Origin: Flavobacteriales bacterium | Lineage (GTDB): Bacteria; Bacteroidota; Bacteroidia; Flavobacteriales_D; Crocinitomicaceae | Assembly: GCA_015665275.1 (NCBI GenBank) | Contig: JADFAL010000054.1 | Location: 1-64,000, forward strand | Length of the DNA stretch: 64,000 bases | Direction: 5' to 3' | In this document: piece after piece, positions 46,273 to 55,302 of the stretch | Layout of the letters: every line of letters starts with the position of its first letter | How positions within the stretch are numbered: the stretch's first letter is position 1 | Made by a program: the position numbers and the translations under genes | Notes under the pieces: generated by a model | Told to the model about the DNA's origin: nothing | Database searches by the model: none | What the model saw: the letters and a program-made list of their open reading frames with translations, nothing else

Positions 46273-47458
46273 ACGATTCAAAACATCCACCCTGCCTTCC
46301 ATTTGGACTCAGTGTCCCAAGCGTCCTATTAGTATCTAAAGCTCCCTCAGTGCGGAATTTACATGTATACTTCAGGCCTTGCTCTTCAGAAGCTTTAGCA
46401 TAACCTGCGATATAATCCTTTAGATATTTCAAGTCCGAATTACATTTCTCTCGAATATTTTGGGATTTTCCTTCAGCATCAAATTGTATACAAACCAAAC
46501 AGTGCTCTGCCTTCGTTGGAGCAGAACCAGTTACCGCTGGAATAGAACTAGTTTCCATTGGTTCATTAACATCCTCAACCACCGGTTTTGTTAATTCCGA
46601 AGCGACCGGCGTGACAGGATTAACGACGAGTATTCTGGGACTTTCCTGAGTGGTGTCTTCGAAAGCGGTCACATTGATATCGGCATAAGCGATCAATTCA
46701 GATTCCGGCACATCAATGGATTCATTAATCCGTTCCATTTCGTGACGAATGATCATTTTAATGTCACCCTCACTAATTCTATCATCAGGCAAAATATTGA
46801 AAAATCCGTACTCATCTGTAGAAGTTTCCGTGCGAAGTTGCGGCATCACGACCATTGCATCCTGAAGCGGAATTCCGTCTATGTAGACATTTCCTCGGTA
46901 CTGAATTGTAGGTGCTTGCTTCCCTTCTTTCAAATTAATACTCACGATACCCGACAATTGGCGGGAAGGGACATAAACGACCGTGTCAATCCCACTTTCA
47001 TCACTTTGACAATAGAGGGTTAGTTTACTCGGTGGCTTTGAAGTGGGAAGGCTTAGCGAGAATTTCCCAATTTTATTTGTATGAACCAATTGATCCGTGT
47101 CCTGAATGAATATGTCTATATCTTTCGCTGGTTTCCCTGACACTGAGACCACTCCCCTAAACTCTACTTCTTGGCTGCACAAAGATGAATCTAAAAGTGT
47201 TTGTGGTGAGAAAAAGTACACCATTACAAATACAGCAACTGCTCCCGAGGCGGTAACCAACCCCTTGTAGTTTATGTTTATTGCTCCCGGAATCATCGCA
47301 GCAAAAGCTCCAGAAGCAAGTGCCATCACAATCTTAAAAATCTGATTTTGAAATTCCGTTGGGCATTCAACCGTAAAAGCAATAACAATAAGAGTAATCA
47401 CAAACAGCACTCCAATAATTCCAGTAATTATAAACTGCTTACCAATATCGAATTTCAT
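46232..47458 (-). CDS. Membrane protein with carboxypeptidase-regulatory-like domains, unknown function
   Basis: 408 residues. The N-terminus has about three membrane segments (about 10-28, 40-60, 68-86; IFKIVMALASGAFAAMIPG is notable). Two beta-domains follow that look like carboxypeptidase regulatory repeats (VEFRGVVSVSGKPAKDIDIFI and IQYRGNVYIDGIPLQDAMVVM). The C-terminal 80 residues contain CLVC and further cysteines. I do not recognise a specific family. Its 3' end overlaps the small membrane protein of the sigma operon by 41 bases. Confidence 0.65.
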   Translation of the reverse strand: MKFDIGKQFIITGIIGVLFVITLIVIAFTVECPTEFQNQIFKIVMALASGAFAAMIPGAININYKGLVTASGAVAVFVMVYFFSPQTLLDSSLCSQEVEFRGVVSVSGKPAKDIDIFIQDTDQLVHTNKIGKFSLSLPTSKPPSKLTLYCQSDESGIDTVVYVPSRQLSGIVSINLKEGKQAPTIQYRGNVYIDGIPLQDAMVVMPQLRTETSTDEYGFFNILPDDRISEGDIKMIIRHEMERINESIDVPESELIAYADINVTAFEDTTQESPRILVVNPVTPVASELTKPVVEDVNEPMETSSIPAVTGSAPTKAEHCLVCIQFDAEGKSQNIREKCNSDLKYLKDYIAGYAKASEEQGLKYTCKFRTEGALDTNRTLGTLSPNGRQGGCFESSRIQGTLVRTLSQ

Positions 47459-47681
47459 CTTTCAGTGTTTTGGTTAGTTACGCTTCTTCCATTGAGCTAC
47501 AACACTCATATTCTACAATCAAAACAACGAGTTTCAGCTATGGATAGTGGCCAGAAGCAGGAGAAAATTGCGAAAAAAGAATGACTTATCATAATTCTTA
47601 AGAGATTTCAAGAGGTGCAGAAACATTTGAGTGTTTGCAAGCCCTCCCCATTTTTCGTATTTTCATCTGAAATTCACCCAT

Positions 47682-48683
47682 TTGAACCGAATTGGATTTC
47701 TTGTTCTACTGCTGCTTAGTGCTTCCTACGCGAACGCACAGGACATCCATTGGTCGCAATTCAACGACAATCCCATTTTCCAAAACCCTGCAAATGCTGG
47801 TCATTTCAGAGGCGATGTTCGATTTATTGGAAATTATAGAGATCAATGGCGCAGTGTGACCGTTCCTTTTCAAACCTTGAATTTTTCAGTCGACGCAACC
47901 CCATTAAATAGACGCGATATTGGTTATGGATTGATGGTGTTTCATGATGTTGTAGGAGATGGAAATTTCCGCACCATTGAAATTCAAGGGAACATTGCCA
48001 AACAATTCAAAATTACAGCTGACTCGATGCATACACTCCGGGTAGGATTGAATGTAGGAATGAACCACCGCCAACTGAATTTTGATAAATTCTATTTCGA
48101 TAATCAATTTAACGGAGTCCAGTTCTTCCCGTCATTACCAACTGGAGAAGTATTGTTTTCCGACAGTAGAACTAATTTGAATGTAGGTGCAGGGCTTACC
48201 TATCAGTATTACGAAAACGAGCGTTTCAATTTTACTGGAGGATTCGGATTCTACAATATCAACCGCCCCAACCAAGGATTTTATGGAGATGTGATCCGCC
48301 GCGATCTAAGATTTACGGCATTCGGAAAAGGAATTTATAAACTGAACTACGATTGGGATCTGGTTCCCGGATTTCAGGTTTCTGTTCAAGGCAAGTACCG
48401 AGAAATCATGGTGGGTTCTTCCGCAAAGTACACACTCGTGAATCGAATGGGAGACTACAAAGCACTCTATGCAGGATTGTACTACAGGAATCGAGATGCC
48501 GCCTTTCTTTCCCTAGGAATGGATTTTCAAGCTTGGTTCGTAGGAGTCAGTTACGATGTCAACTTCTCACAATTGGTTCCTGCCAGTCGCACACGCGGAG
48601 GTGTAGAAATTGCCGTACGCTACATCATGAATCGCTTCAAACCGAAAAAAATCGTTCACCGAATATGTCCAGACTATATCTGA
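47682..48683 (+). CDS. PorP/SprF family type IX secretion outer-membrane protein
   Basis: 333 residues when started at TTG 47682, which gives a clean signal peptide (NRIGFLVLLLLSASYANA). A GTG 51 bases upstream is also in frame, but its leader is poor. The family opening QDIHWSQFNDNPIFQNPANAGHF is unmistakable. The rest is outer-membrane beta-strand-like and ends in GGVEIAVRYIMNRFKPKK. PorP/SprF proteins work with a PorE/SprE-like partner or a specific adhesin in T9SS. The next gene overlaps it by 19 bases. Confidence 0.88.
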   Translation: MNRIGFLVLLLLSASYANAQDIHWSQFNDNPIFQNPANAGHFRGDVRFIGNYRDQWRSVTVPFQTLNFSVDATPLNRRDIGYGLMVFHDVVGDGNFRTIEIQGNIAKQFKITADSMHTLRVGLNVGMNHRQLNFDKFYFDNQFNGVQFFPSLPTGEVLFSDSRTNLNVGAGLTYQYYENERFNFTGGFGFYNINRPNQGFYGDVIRRDLRFTAFGKGIYKLNYDWDLVPGFQVSVQGKYREIMVGSSAKYTLVNRMGDYKALYAGLYYRNRDAAFLSLGMDFQAWFVGVSYDVNFSQLVPASRTRGGVEIAVRYIMNRFKPKKIVHRICPDYI

Positions 48684-50905
48684 TCTTTCTTTTCTGCATT
48701 TTAAGTGGCGCTTCATTCGGACAAGACCAACTGAAGAAATACCTCGATTTCGCCAAAGAGCAATACGATAAGGGGGATTATTACTATGCCTTAGAGTATT
48801 ACAAAAAGGCAATGGAATTGGATTCCGCCACGGTGGACATTGTTTGGAATTTGGCCGAAACATATCGGGCCTACAAAGATTATCGAAAGGCCGAATTCTA
48901 CTATAAGAAGGTCTACGAAAAAGAATCCTCCCGAATCTATCCAAATAGCTTATTGTATGTCGGATTGATGCAAAAGCAAAATGGAAAATACGACGAGGCT
49001 CTGGACACCTTCAAGAAAGCCAAGAAAAAATACTACAAGGACAAGAAAAGTTATCGTTACAAAAAAGCCAAGCAAGAAGTAGCGAGTACGGTTTGGGCAC
49101 GATCTGCAATACGCGATACCGCCGATGTGTCTCTCGAGCCATTGCCGCCATCCGTGAATACACCGAATTCCGAATTTGGCCACGGCATTTATAATTCCGT
49201 TTTGTATTTCTCCAGTCTTCGTGCAGATTCTATAAGTGAAAGAGAAGAAGTGTACACCATGGGCTACCACACCCTTTTGTATCAAAGCAACATTGAAAAC
49301 AATCAATTCGAGGAATCTTCCAAAATCGATGACCTTGTAAAGGATGCCATGAACACAGGTAATGGCACGTTTAGTTTGGATGGACAACGTTTTTATTTCA
49401 GTCGATGCACAGAGCAAGGCTACAACTACCGATGTAAAATCATGGTTGCCCAATATGCGAATGATAAATGGACCTACATTGATTCGCTAGGAGAGTTAAT
49501 TAATGAACCCGGAGCAAATACTACCATGCCCTGTATCGCCGAACTAGAAGGGAATGAAACACTAATTTTCGCATCAAACCGAGAAGATTCCAAAGGCGGA
49601 TTGGATCTGTATTACAGCCAAATTAAAAATGGCAATCAATTTGGAAAAGTACGTGCTATTAAAACGCTCAATTCAATAGAGAATGATGTGACACCTTGGT
49701 GGGATGCTGAAAACAATCGATTGTATTTCTCATCTCCTTGGGAGGATGGTTTTGGCGGATATGACGTTTTCTACTCGCAATTCAATGGTCGCTTCGAAAA
49801 GCCGGTTAATGCGGGATTGCCCGTAAACAGTCCAGCCAATGATTTGTACTATTTCAAAGATGTTGATACGGGATACGTAACCACCAATCGCCTGGGTGTA
49901 CTTTACAGCAAGAACCCAACATGTTGTAGCGATATTTTTGCTCTGAAACCTCCGGCACAACCTGTGATTCCCACTCCTGAAGAAACTTTGGAGGATTTGA
50001 TGAAACGATTACCAGTGACACTTTACTTCCATAATGACTGTCCTAACCCAAAAACGCGAGCCATTACAACCGACGTTAACTACATCGATTCCTATGATGA
50101 GTACACGGCCATGTTGGACAAATACAAGAAAGAGTATTCAAATGGTCTTTCGGGTGAAAAAGCGGAGGAAGCCAAGGAAGATATCGAAAGTTTCTTTGTA
50201 GAATATGTTGATCAAGGAGTGAAAGACTTAGAGGTATTCAGAGATTTACTTTTAAAAGAGTTGGACAAAGGGGCTAAAATAAACCTAACGGTTAAAGGCT
50301 TTGCGAGTCCATTGGCCAAAACAGATTACAACGTCAACCTGACAAAGCGTAGAATTGCATCATTGGTGAACTACATGTACGAATACAATGGAGGCGTTTT
50401 TGCAGATTACATTGATGATACCGCCGAGAATGGAGGAAAGGTAGTGTTCTCAGAAGTTCCGTTTGGAGAATATACGGCCGATCAAACTACCAGTGACAAT
50501 CCCAATGATGTTCAGAAATCCGTCTACTCAAGAGCCGCTGCAAAAGAACGAAAAATTGAAATCCAAAGTGTTAGCTACTTGGACGAAGACACCGTTTTCG
50601 CTTTGGTTACCGATCAAGCATTGGTGGACGTTGGCGCAAAAAAGAGAGGCGATCTTATCAAGACGACATTTCAAGTAAAAAACAAATCCACCGAACCGAT
50701 TTCAATCAATAACATCCGAATTCCGTGTGAATGTACCAAAGCCGAAATGGAAAAAACAGAATTGGCACCCGGAGAATCGACCAACGTTACCATGGAAATT
50801 GATACGGAAGAATTGATCGGATTCATGGTGAAATCTATCTATTTGCAGGTAGAAGGATTCGACGAAGAACTCCGATTATACATCTCTAGCGAGATTAGTG
50901 ATTAA
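48665..50905 (+). CDS. PorE-like TPR / beta-propeller / OmpA-like protein with C-terminal DUF1573-type domain
   Basis: The start is set at ATG 48665 (MSRLYLIFLFCILSGASFGQ is a signal peptide), giving 746 residues. Order: TPR repeats (about 25-130, YALEYYKKAMELDSA), a PD40-type propeller (about 165-450, GTFSLDGQRFYFSRC, ENNRLYFSSPWEDGFGGYDVFYS), an OmpA_C-like peptidoglycan-binding domain (about 470-640, VKGFASPLAKTDYNVNLTKRRIASLV), and a final DUF1573-like domain (FQVKNKSTEPISINNIRIPCECTKAE). It resembles PorE of T9SS, which ties the machine to peptidoglycan. It is coupled to the PorP/SprF gene. Confidence 0.82.
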   Translation: MSRLYLIFLFCILSGASFGQDQLKKYLDFAKEQYDKGDYYYALEYYKKAMELDSATVDIVWNLAETYRAYKDYRKAEFYYKKVYEKESSRIYPNSLLYVGLMQKQNGKYDEALDTFKKAKKKYYKDKKSYRYKKAKQEVASTVWARSAIRDTADVSLEPLPPSVNTPNSEFGHGIYNSVLYFSSLRADSISEREEVYTMGYHTLLYQSNIENNQFEESSKIDDLVKDAMNTGNGTFSLDGQRFYFSRCTEQGYNYRCKIMVAQYANDKWTYIDSLGELINEPGANTTMPCIAELEGNETLIFASNREDSKGGLDLYYSQIKNGNQFGKVRAIKTLNSIENDVTPWWDAENNRLYFSSPWEDGFGGYDVFYSQFNGRFEKPVNAGLPVNSPANDLYYFKDVDTGYVTTNRLGVLYSKNPTCCSDIFALKPPAQPVIPTPEETLEDLMKRLPVTLYFHNDCPNPKTRAITTDVNYIDSYDEYTAMLDKYKKEYSNGLSGEKAEEAKEDIESFFVEYVDQGVKDLEVFRDLLLKELDKGAKINLTVKGFASPLAKTDYNVNLTKRRIASLVNYMYEYNGGVFADYIDDTAENGGKVVFSEVPFGEYTADQTTSDNPNDVQKSVYSRAAAKERKIEIQSVSYLDEDTVFALVTDQALVDVGAKKRGDLIKTTFQVKNKSTEPISINNIRIPCECTKAEMEKTELAPGESTNVTMEIDTEELIGFMVKSIYLQVEGFDEELRLYISSEISD

Positions 50906-50913
50906 TCATTCGG

Positions 50914-50921
50914 TATATTTG
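50914..50921 (+). promoter_or_regulatory. Bacteroidota -7 promoter box before the first acyltransferase-like gene
   Basis: TATATTTG is a full match to TAnnTTTG and ends 4 bases before the GTG at 50926, which would make the mRNA nearly leaderless. Confidence 0.5.
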
Positions 50922-50925
50922 CCGC

Positions 50926-52056
50926 GTGGAAACCAAAATCAAACGTTTAGGTTTTATTGACGCCGCTCGAGCCCTCGCCATCATTTTGATGCTGCAAGGA
51001 CACTTCATTTCTTTGACCTTCAAAGATTATACTGAAATGGCGCATGGGGCTATCTATAGTACCTCTGGGAACTTTTTCTTTGACGTCTGGTTTTTGTTGC
51101 GCGGATTCACAGCGCCTCTATTTTTCAGCATCACAGGACTCGTTTTCACCTTCTTACTTTTGCGAGAACGTGACAAACCCTTTTGGTCTCAAATACGCGT
51201 GCGTAAGGGATTTAGACGCGGATTCGAAGTTATGCTTTGGGGATATATTCTTTGTTTAAATTACAAAAACTTACATCTGTACATGGATGGAAAAATTCCA
51301 GACAGAACCTGGTCTTTCCACGTTCTACAAAGTATAGGATTCTCCCTTTTCGTGTTAATTCTATTGTATGCCGTCACTCGTTTGTTCAAAAAACTTAGGG
51401 TATCCATTCTATTTCTAAGTATTGGAACCATCATTATCGCGGTAACTCCATTCTTCAAAGCAATAGGTGACAATTACTTCCCTTCTTGGGCACCGCAAAT
51501 CATTCAAAACATGTTCAATGGGCCTAATTCCTTCTTTCCCATTTTTCCTTGGGTGGGTTATGTCTTATTGGGTGGATTTGTAGGTGCATTGCTCCAGGAG
51601 AAAAGATCGATATTGTCTGAAAAATGGACGCCGCTAAAATATGCTGGTGTCGGCGCTGCCGTTTGTTTATTTATCGTTGGATTGGTTCACTTGATCGATT
51701 GGATTTTTACTCCATCAATGGACTTCACAACAATCGGAATTCGATTTGGAAACTTCGCAATGGTTCTAGGTGTTTTGGCAGGCCTACTTTATTTGGAACG
51801 TTCCGAGAGGTTGAAAATTCCATTCTTAGTTGAAATGGGGAAAAATACCTTGGACATCTACATTGTGCACACCATCCTTTTGTATGGTTCTGTATTTGGT
51901 TGGGGCGTTCGCACGTACATAGAAAAAGATATTTCTTTCCCTATGGCTGTTCTTGGAGCAATTCTATTCATTCTGTTCTTTGGAGTGATGACAAATTTCC
52001 AGAACAAATTCAAACGATGGCGAAAAGAACGTAAAACCGAAGTAGCTGAAAACTAG
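50926..52056 (+). CDS. Multipass membrane acyltransferase-like protein (DUF1624 / heparan-alpha-glucosaminide N-acetyltransferase type), copy 1
   Basis: 376 residues from GTG 50926, about ten membrane segments. The N-terminus IKRLGFIDAARALAIILMLQGHFISL matches the R-x-x-x-[IL]D-x-x-R/A and GHF pattern of membrane acyltransferases. LLRGFTAPLFFSITGLVFTFLL and LVEMGKNTLDIYIVHTILLYG are also typical. Such proteins move acetyl groups across the membrane to sugars or other acceptors; the acceptor is unknown. The next gene is a paralogue. Confidence 0.8.
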   Translation: METKIKRLGFIDAARALAIILMLQGHFISLTFKDYTEMAHGAIYSTSGNFFFDVWFLLRGFTAPLFFSITGLVFTFLLLRERDKPFWSQIRVRKGFRRGFEVMLWGYILCLNYKNLHLYMDGKIPDRTWSFHVLQSIGFSLFVLILLYAVTRLFKKLRVSILFLSIGTIIIAVTPFFKAIGDNYFPSWAPQIIQNMFNGPNSFFPIFPWVGYVLLGGFVGALLQEKRSILSEKWTPLKYAGVGAAVCLFIVGLVHLIDWIFTPSMDFTTIGIRFGNFAMVLGVLAGLLYLERSERLKIPFLVEMGKNTLDIYIVHTILLYGSVFGWGVRTYIEKDISFPMAVLGAILFILFFGVMTNFQNKFKRWRKERKTEVAEN

Positions 52057-52083
52057 ACATTCGCACTACAATTAATTTTCAGT

Positions 52084-52091
52084 TAAATTTG
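52084..52091 (+). promoter_or_regulatory. Bacteroidota -7 promoter box before the second acyltransferase-like gene
   Basis: TAAATTTG matches TAnnTTTG and ends 6 bases before the ATG at 52098. It is placed like the box of the paralogue upstream. Confidence 0.45.
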
Positions 52092-52097
52092 CAGCCT

Positions 52098-53240
52098 ATG
52101 ACGACTAAAGAAATCATAAAAACGCCCAAGGTTCGATTGAAATTTATCGATATGGCTCGTTCCGTCGCAATCCTTCTGATGCTAGAGGGGCACTTTGTTG
52201 ATGATTCACTTCTAGAGGTATATCGCGACCCAGACAATATGGTTTTCTTTTCGTGGAAGTTTGTTCGAAGCTTCACAGCACCTGTATTCCTTACCGTAAC
52301 TGGAATGATCTTCGTATATCTCTTATTGAAAAATCGTGATAAGAGCTGGATTGACAACATTCGGATTCGAAAAGGCTTCAAACGTGTAATAGAATTGTTG
52401 TTTTGGGGGCTGGTTGTTCAGTGGTATGCATTTCACGTGCTAGAAGCTATTGCCTTTGGTATTCTGACCATTTTAATCATATACGGACTTTACAAATTAA
52501 TCAGATTCGTTCCCCTTTGGGTTTTCTTCTTCGGAGCGGGTGTCACCGTTTTCGCACTGTATAAAATGGTACTGTATGGCGATTCAAGCGACACGTTTAT
52601 TGAACAAGGCTACATGCATATGATTACCGATAATGTAGGGGATGGACGAGATCCGCGGTACTGGTTTCCAATAATTCCGTCTATTGGTTATACTATGTTC
52701 GGGGCAATGATAGGAGCGTTGCTGCATGACCTTAAAAACCATGTCCGAAACTGGTATTTCCCAACAATCGTGTTTGCGATAGGCTTCATATTTTTCTGGT
52801 GGGCCAAGGAAATTCTTCTCGGATTGGATTCTATTCTCGGTATGGAATCTTTCCAATTTGTTGGAGGCGATTCGATGTACAGCAAAATGGGAATGGTCTT
52901 TATGGAGTTAAGTGTCTTAATTTTCATCGATAACAAATGGGGACATCGAATTAAAGAAAACAACTTATTTCTCAAAGTCGGTCAAAACACACTCACCATT
53001 TATGTCCTTCACATGGTTGTCTTGTATGGATCGATTACCGGACTGGGCTTAAATGATCTATTCAACAAAGGGGAACATTCTTTAATGCACCTAAACCCAT
53101 GGCAAGTAGCCATTGGTGCCATATTATTCATGGCCTTCTTCGTGTTACTGATAAAGTACCTAGATTGGATCAAGAAGCAGTTAGAGTTCATCCTTGGACC
53201 TATCCGCAAGTTCTTCAATAAACTATTCTTCGTCTCGTAA
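52098..53240 (+). CDS. Multipass membrane acyltransferase-like protein (DUF1624 / heparan-alpha-glucosaminide N-acetyltransferase type), copy 2
   Basis: 380 residues from ATG 52098. It shares with copy 1 the opening VRLKFIDMARSVAILLMLEGHFVDD, the SFTAPVFLTVTGMIFVYLLLKNRDK segment, the central WFPIIPSIGYTMFGAMIGALL, and LKVGQNTLTIYVLHMVVLYGSITG. About ten membrane helices. The last 18 bases overlap the SGNH hydrolase on the other strand. It is likely an acyl transfer membrane enzyme with unknown acceptor. Confidence 0.8.
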   Translation: MTTKEIIKTPKVRLKFIDMARSVAILLMLEGHFVDDSLLEVYRDPDNMVFFSWKFVRSFTAPVFLTVTGMIFVYLLLKNRDKSWIDNIRIRKGFKRVIELLFWGLVVQWYAFHVLEAIAFGILTILIIYGLYKLIRFVPLWVFFFGAGVTVFALYKMVLYGDSSDTFIEQGYMHMITDNVGDGRDPRYWFPIIPSIGYTMFGAMIGALLHDLKNHVRNWYFPTIVFAIGFIFFWWAKEILLGLDSILGMESFQFVGGDSMYSKMGMVFMELSVLIFIDNKWGHRIKENNLFLKVGQNTLTIYVLHMVVLYGSITGLGLNDLFNKGEHSLMHLNPWQVAIGAILFMAFFVLLIKYLDWIKKQLEFILGPIRKFFNKLFFVS

Positions 53241-54302
53241 CAGTCGTTTCTCACGGCGCGTAAGATTGGCTTTCTGATAATAAGCCTTGGGCATTTCATA
53301 GGAGTAATTCCGTGGTCCGCAGTCAGAAATAACCTGCAATTCTACTTTGTGATTATTTTGATCCGCAAAAACAAACGACCCATTTTCTCCTGAAATTTCT
53401 TCATTTCCGTCTACACTCCATTTATAAGATAAGGCATTCGGAAATGTAGCTGTGAAATTAGCAGCTACCGTTCCGTCTTCATTAAATTTCCAATGCACCA
53501 AAGATTCTTGCTCATCTAGGGAATAATATGTTCGATTTTCATGAACGAGCTCGTACGCCTGCTTGGAAATGAACTCCCCCATCTTCTTCGATATTCCACG
53601 AGGTCGATAATTGCGATTTTCCTCATCATAGAAGGCTGAAAAGAACGTGGCTGCAGCCAAATAAGATCCTTTTTTACTCGGGTGAAATTTGTCTCGTATA
53701 TATAAATTCGCTCTGCTACCCATCTTTACGCGTTTCCAAACTTTCCCTACGGGTACAACGGGTAATTGATAGTGATCACCGATACGCATATATCCTCCGT
53801 GAATGGTATCGGCCATTCCTTCGAATTTTTTCGTGTACTCGTAATCACCGAATCCTTTTTCATATCCCCAAGTCATGAAAAAATACACGTTCGTGCACGG
53901 GTTGTTCGCATAGATCGAATCCAATATTTTGTTCAAATAAGGAATGGTAGCAGAGTCAACATGTTCCGCGGAATGAATAAACTCGCGGCTGTATCCCTGT
54001 AGGATGACATTATCCCATTTGTGAGCTTTAATAGAGGTATAGACACTTGGCCTTTCAGAATGCTCTTCAAAATCGGCTCCTCCCTTAGTATTTGATTGCA
54101 CATAAACGTTTTTACCCGCGTTGCTAGCGATGGCATCAAACATCTTTGGCATTTCATTATAATAGGTAAAACTATTTCCAATAAATAAATAAGAGATCTT
54201 GGAAGGATCCATAGGATTCTCCTGTGCCTTCACTTCTGTGCTCATAAACAGTGCTACTAGAACGGCTGTATAGAACATAATGCTATTACGTAGATTCTTC
54301 AT
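53223..54302 (-). CDS. Exported SGNH/GDSL-type hydrolase (DUF4886-like)
   Basis: 359 residues. The signal peptide ends near VKA (residue 26). The SGNH nucleophile block is YLFIGNSFTYY (S44), and the catalytic Asp/His pair is RDKFHPSKKG (D204, H207); conserved Gly and Asn blocks are less clear. After the hydrolase (to about 270) comes a small beta-domain (ALSYKWSVDGNEEI) and a basic tail with RREKRLLRDEE. It likely removes acyl groups from a sugar or lipid outside the cytoplasm. It overlaps the acyltransferase gene end to end. Confidence 0.78.
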   Translation of the reverse strand: MKNLRNSIMFYTAVLVALFMSTEVKAQENPMDPSKISYLFIGNSFTYYNEMPKMFDAIASNAGKNVYVQSNTKGGADFEEHSERPSVYTSIKAHKWDNVILQGYSREFIHSAEHVDSATIPYLNKILDSIYANNPCTNVYFFMTWGYEKGFGDYEYTKKFEGMADTIHGGYMRIGDHYQLPVVPVGKVWKRVKMGSRANLYIRDKFHPSKKGSYLAAATFFSAFYDEENRNYRPRGISKKMGEFISKQAYELVHENRTYYSLDEQESLVHWKFNEDGTVAANFTATFPNALSYKWSVDGNEEISGENGSFVFADQNNHKVELQVISDCGPRNYSYEMPKAYYQKANLTRREKRLLRDEE

Positions 54303-54368
54303 CAGTATTTTCTTACGTAATAGAACTGCAAAAGTTAGTCCAAAATTGTTTTTTAACAGAAATTAAAG

Positions 54369-54758
54369 CTATGCAGTCCTAATTTTTTCTGCTATTTCTG
54401 CGAGTCTTACAGAAGAAATCTGAAGTTTTGGCTTTGAGAAATTCATATCATCCAATGTATTGATTGGAATCAAATGCATGTGTGCGTGAGGAACTTCCAG
54501 ACCTATCACAGTAACTCCAATGCGATTGCAAGGAAAGGCAGACTTGATTTTACCCGAAATTTCTTTGGCAAAAACCATCATATCAGCAAGAGCCTTGTCA
54601 TTTAAGTCAAAAATGTAATCTGTCTCCTTTTTGGGGATCACTAGGGTGTGTCCCTCTTTAAGTGGCATAATGTCCAGGAACGCAAGGAAATCATCATTCT
54701 CGGCGATTTTATGAGCTGGGATTTCACCTGCAATAATTTTAGAGAAAATAGAAGCCAT
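54369..54758 (-). CDS. HIT family nucleotide-binding protein
   Basis: 129 residues. The histidine triad is HAHMH (H91, H93, H95) followed by LIPI, and the N-terminus SIFSKIIAGEIPAHKIAE is typical of the HINT branch. It hydrolyses nucleoside phosphoramidate-type bonds in the family. Its ATG shares a base with the greA stop (TAATG), so the two are coupled. Confidence 0.93.
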   Translation of the reverse strand: MASIFSKIIAGEIPAHKIAENDDFLAFLDIMPLKEGHTLVIPKKETDYIFDLNDKALADMMVFAKEISGKIKSAFPCNRIGVTVIGLEVPHAHMHLIPINTLDDMNFSKPKLQISSVRLAEIAEKIRTA

Positions 54759-55231
54759 TATCGAGTAATTTCGATGATTTCGAATTTCATAACCCCATTC
54801 GGTGTTTGAATATCGGCAATCTCTCCAACCTCTTTTCCTAATAGTCCTTTTCCGATAGGTGACTCAACACTAATCTTTTTTGCTTTCAGATCTGCCTCGT
54901 TCTCGGCTACCAAGGTGTACGATAACTCCATTCCGTTCGCAACGTTCTTAATCTTTGCTGTACTTAGAATGTAAACTTTCGTATCGTCGATATCCGAATC
55001 GTCAATTACTCTAGCATTCGAAATAACCTCTTTCAGCTTGGCAATCTTTGCTTCCAATAAACCCTGAGCTTCTTTTGCAGCGTCATACTCTGCATTCTCC
55101 GAAAGGTCTCCCTTATCACGAGCTTCACCGATCTGTTGTGAGATAGAAGGACGTTGCACCGTCTCCATTTCGAGAAGCTCTTCTTTCAACTTATCTAAGC
55201 CTCCCTGAGTGTAATATGATATTTGTGACAT
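54758..55231 (-). CDS. greA: Transcription elongation factor GreA
   Basis: 157 residues, normal length. The N-terminal coiled coil runs from YTQGGLDKLKEEL through IGEARDKGDLSENAEYDAAKEAQG, whose tip D-x-S-E-N is the RNA-cleavage acidic site. The C-terminal domain has SPIGKGLLGKEVGEIADIQTPNG. It rescues backtracked RNA polymerase. It is upstream of the HIT gene in one unit. Confidence 0.96.
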   Translation of the reverse strand: MSQISYYTQGGLDKLKEELLEMETVQRPSISQQIGEARDKGDLSENAEYDAAKEAQGLLEAKIAKLKEVISNARVIDDSDIDDTKVYILSTAKIKNVANGMELSYTLVAENEADLKAKKISVESPIGKGLLGKEVGEIADIQTPNGVMKFEIIEITR

Positions 55232-55246
55232 AGCGTAATATTATAC

Positions 55247-55276
55247 AAAAAGAAGAGAGCCCCTAAGGACTCTCTT
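55247..55276 (-). terminator. Terminator of the TonB receptor - PorV family operon
   Basis: Arms AAGAGAG (55253-55259) and CTCTCTT (55270-55276), with an inner CC/GG pairing. On the minus strand the hairpin is followed by CTTTTTG. It lies between the PorV-family gene and greA. Confidence 0.8.
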
Positions 55277-55302
55277 GCTAATCAAATATAGTAAATTAAA
55301 TC

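Noticed and set aside
47348-47584. Short plus-strand frame across the start of the 408-residue membrane protein gene
   Set aside because: Overlaps the coding part of a better gene on the other strand and has Asn/Ser/Lys-rich, unstructured content.
48353-48664. Upstream in-frame extension of the PorE-like gene
   Set aside because: It lies inside the PorP/SprF gene in another frame, and the signal peptide begins at 48665.
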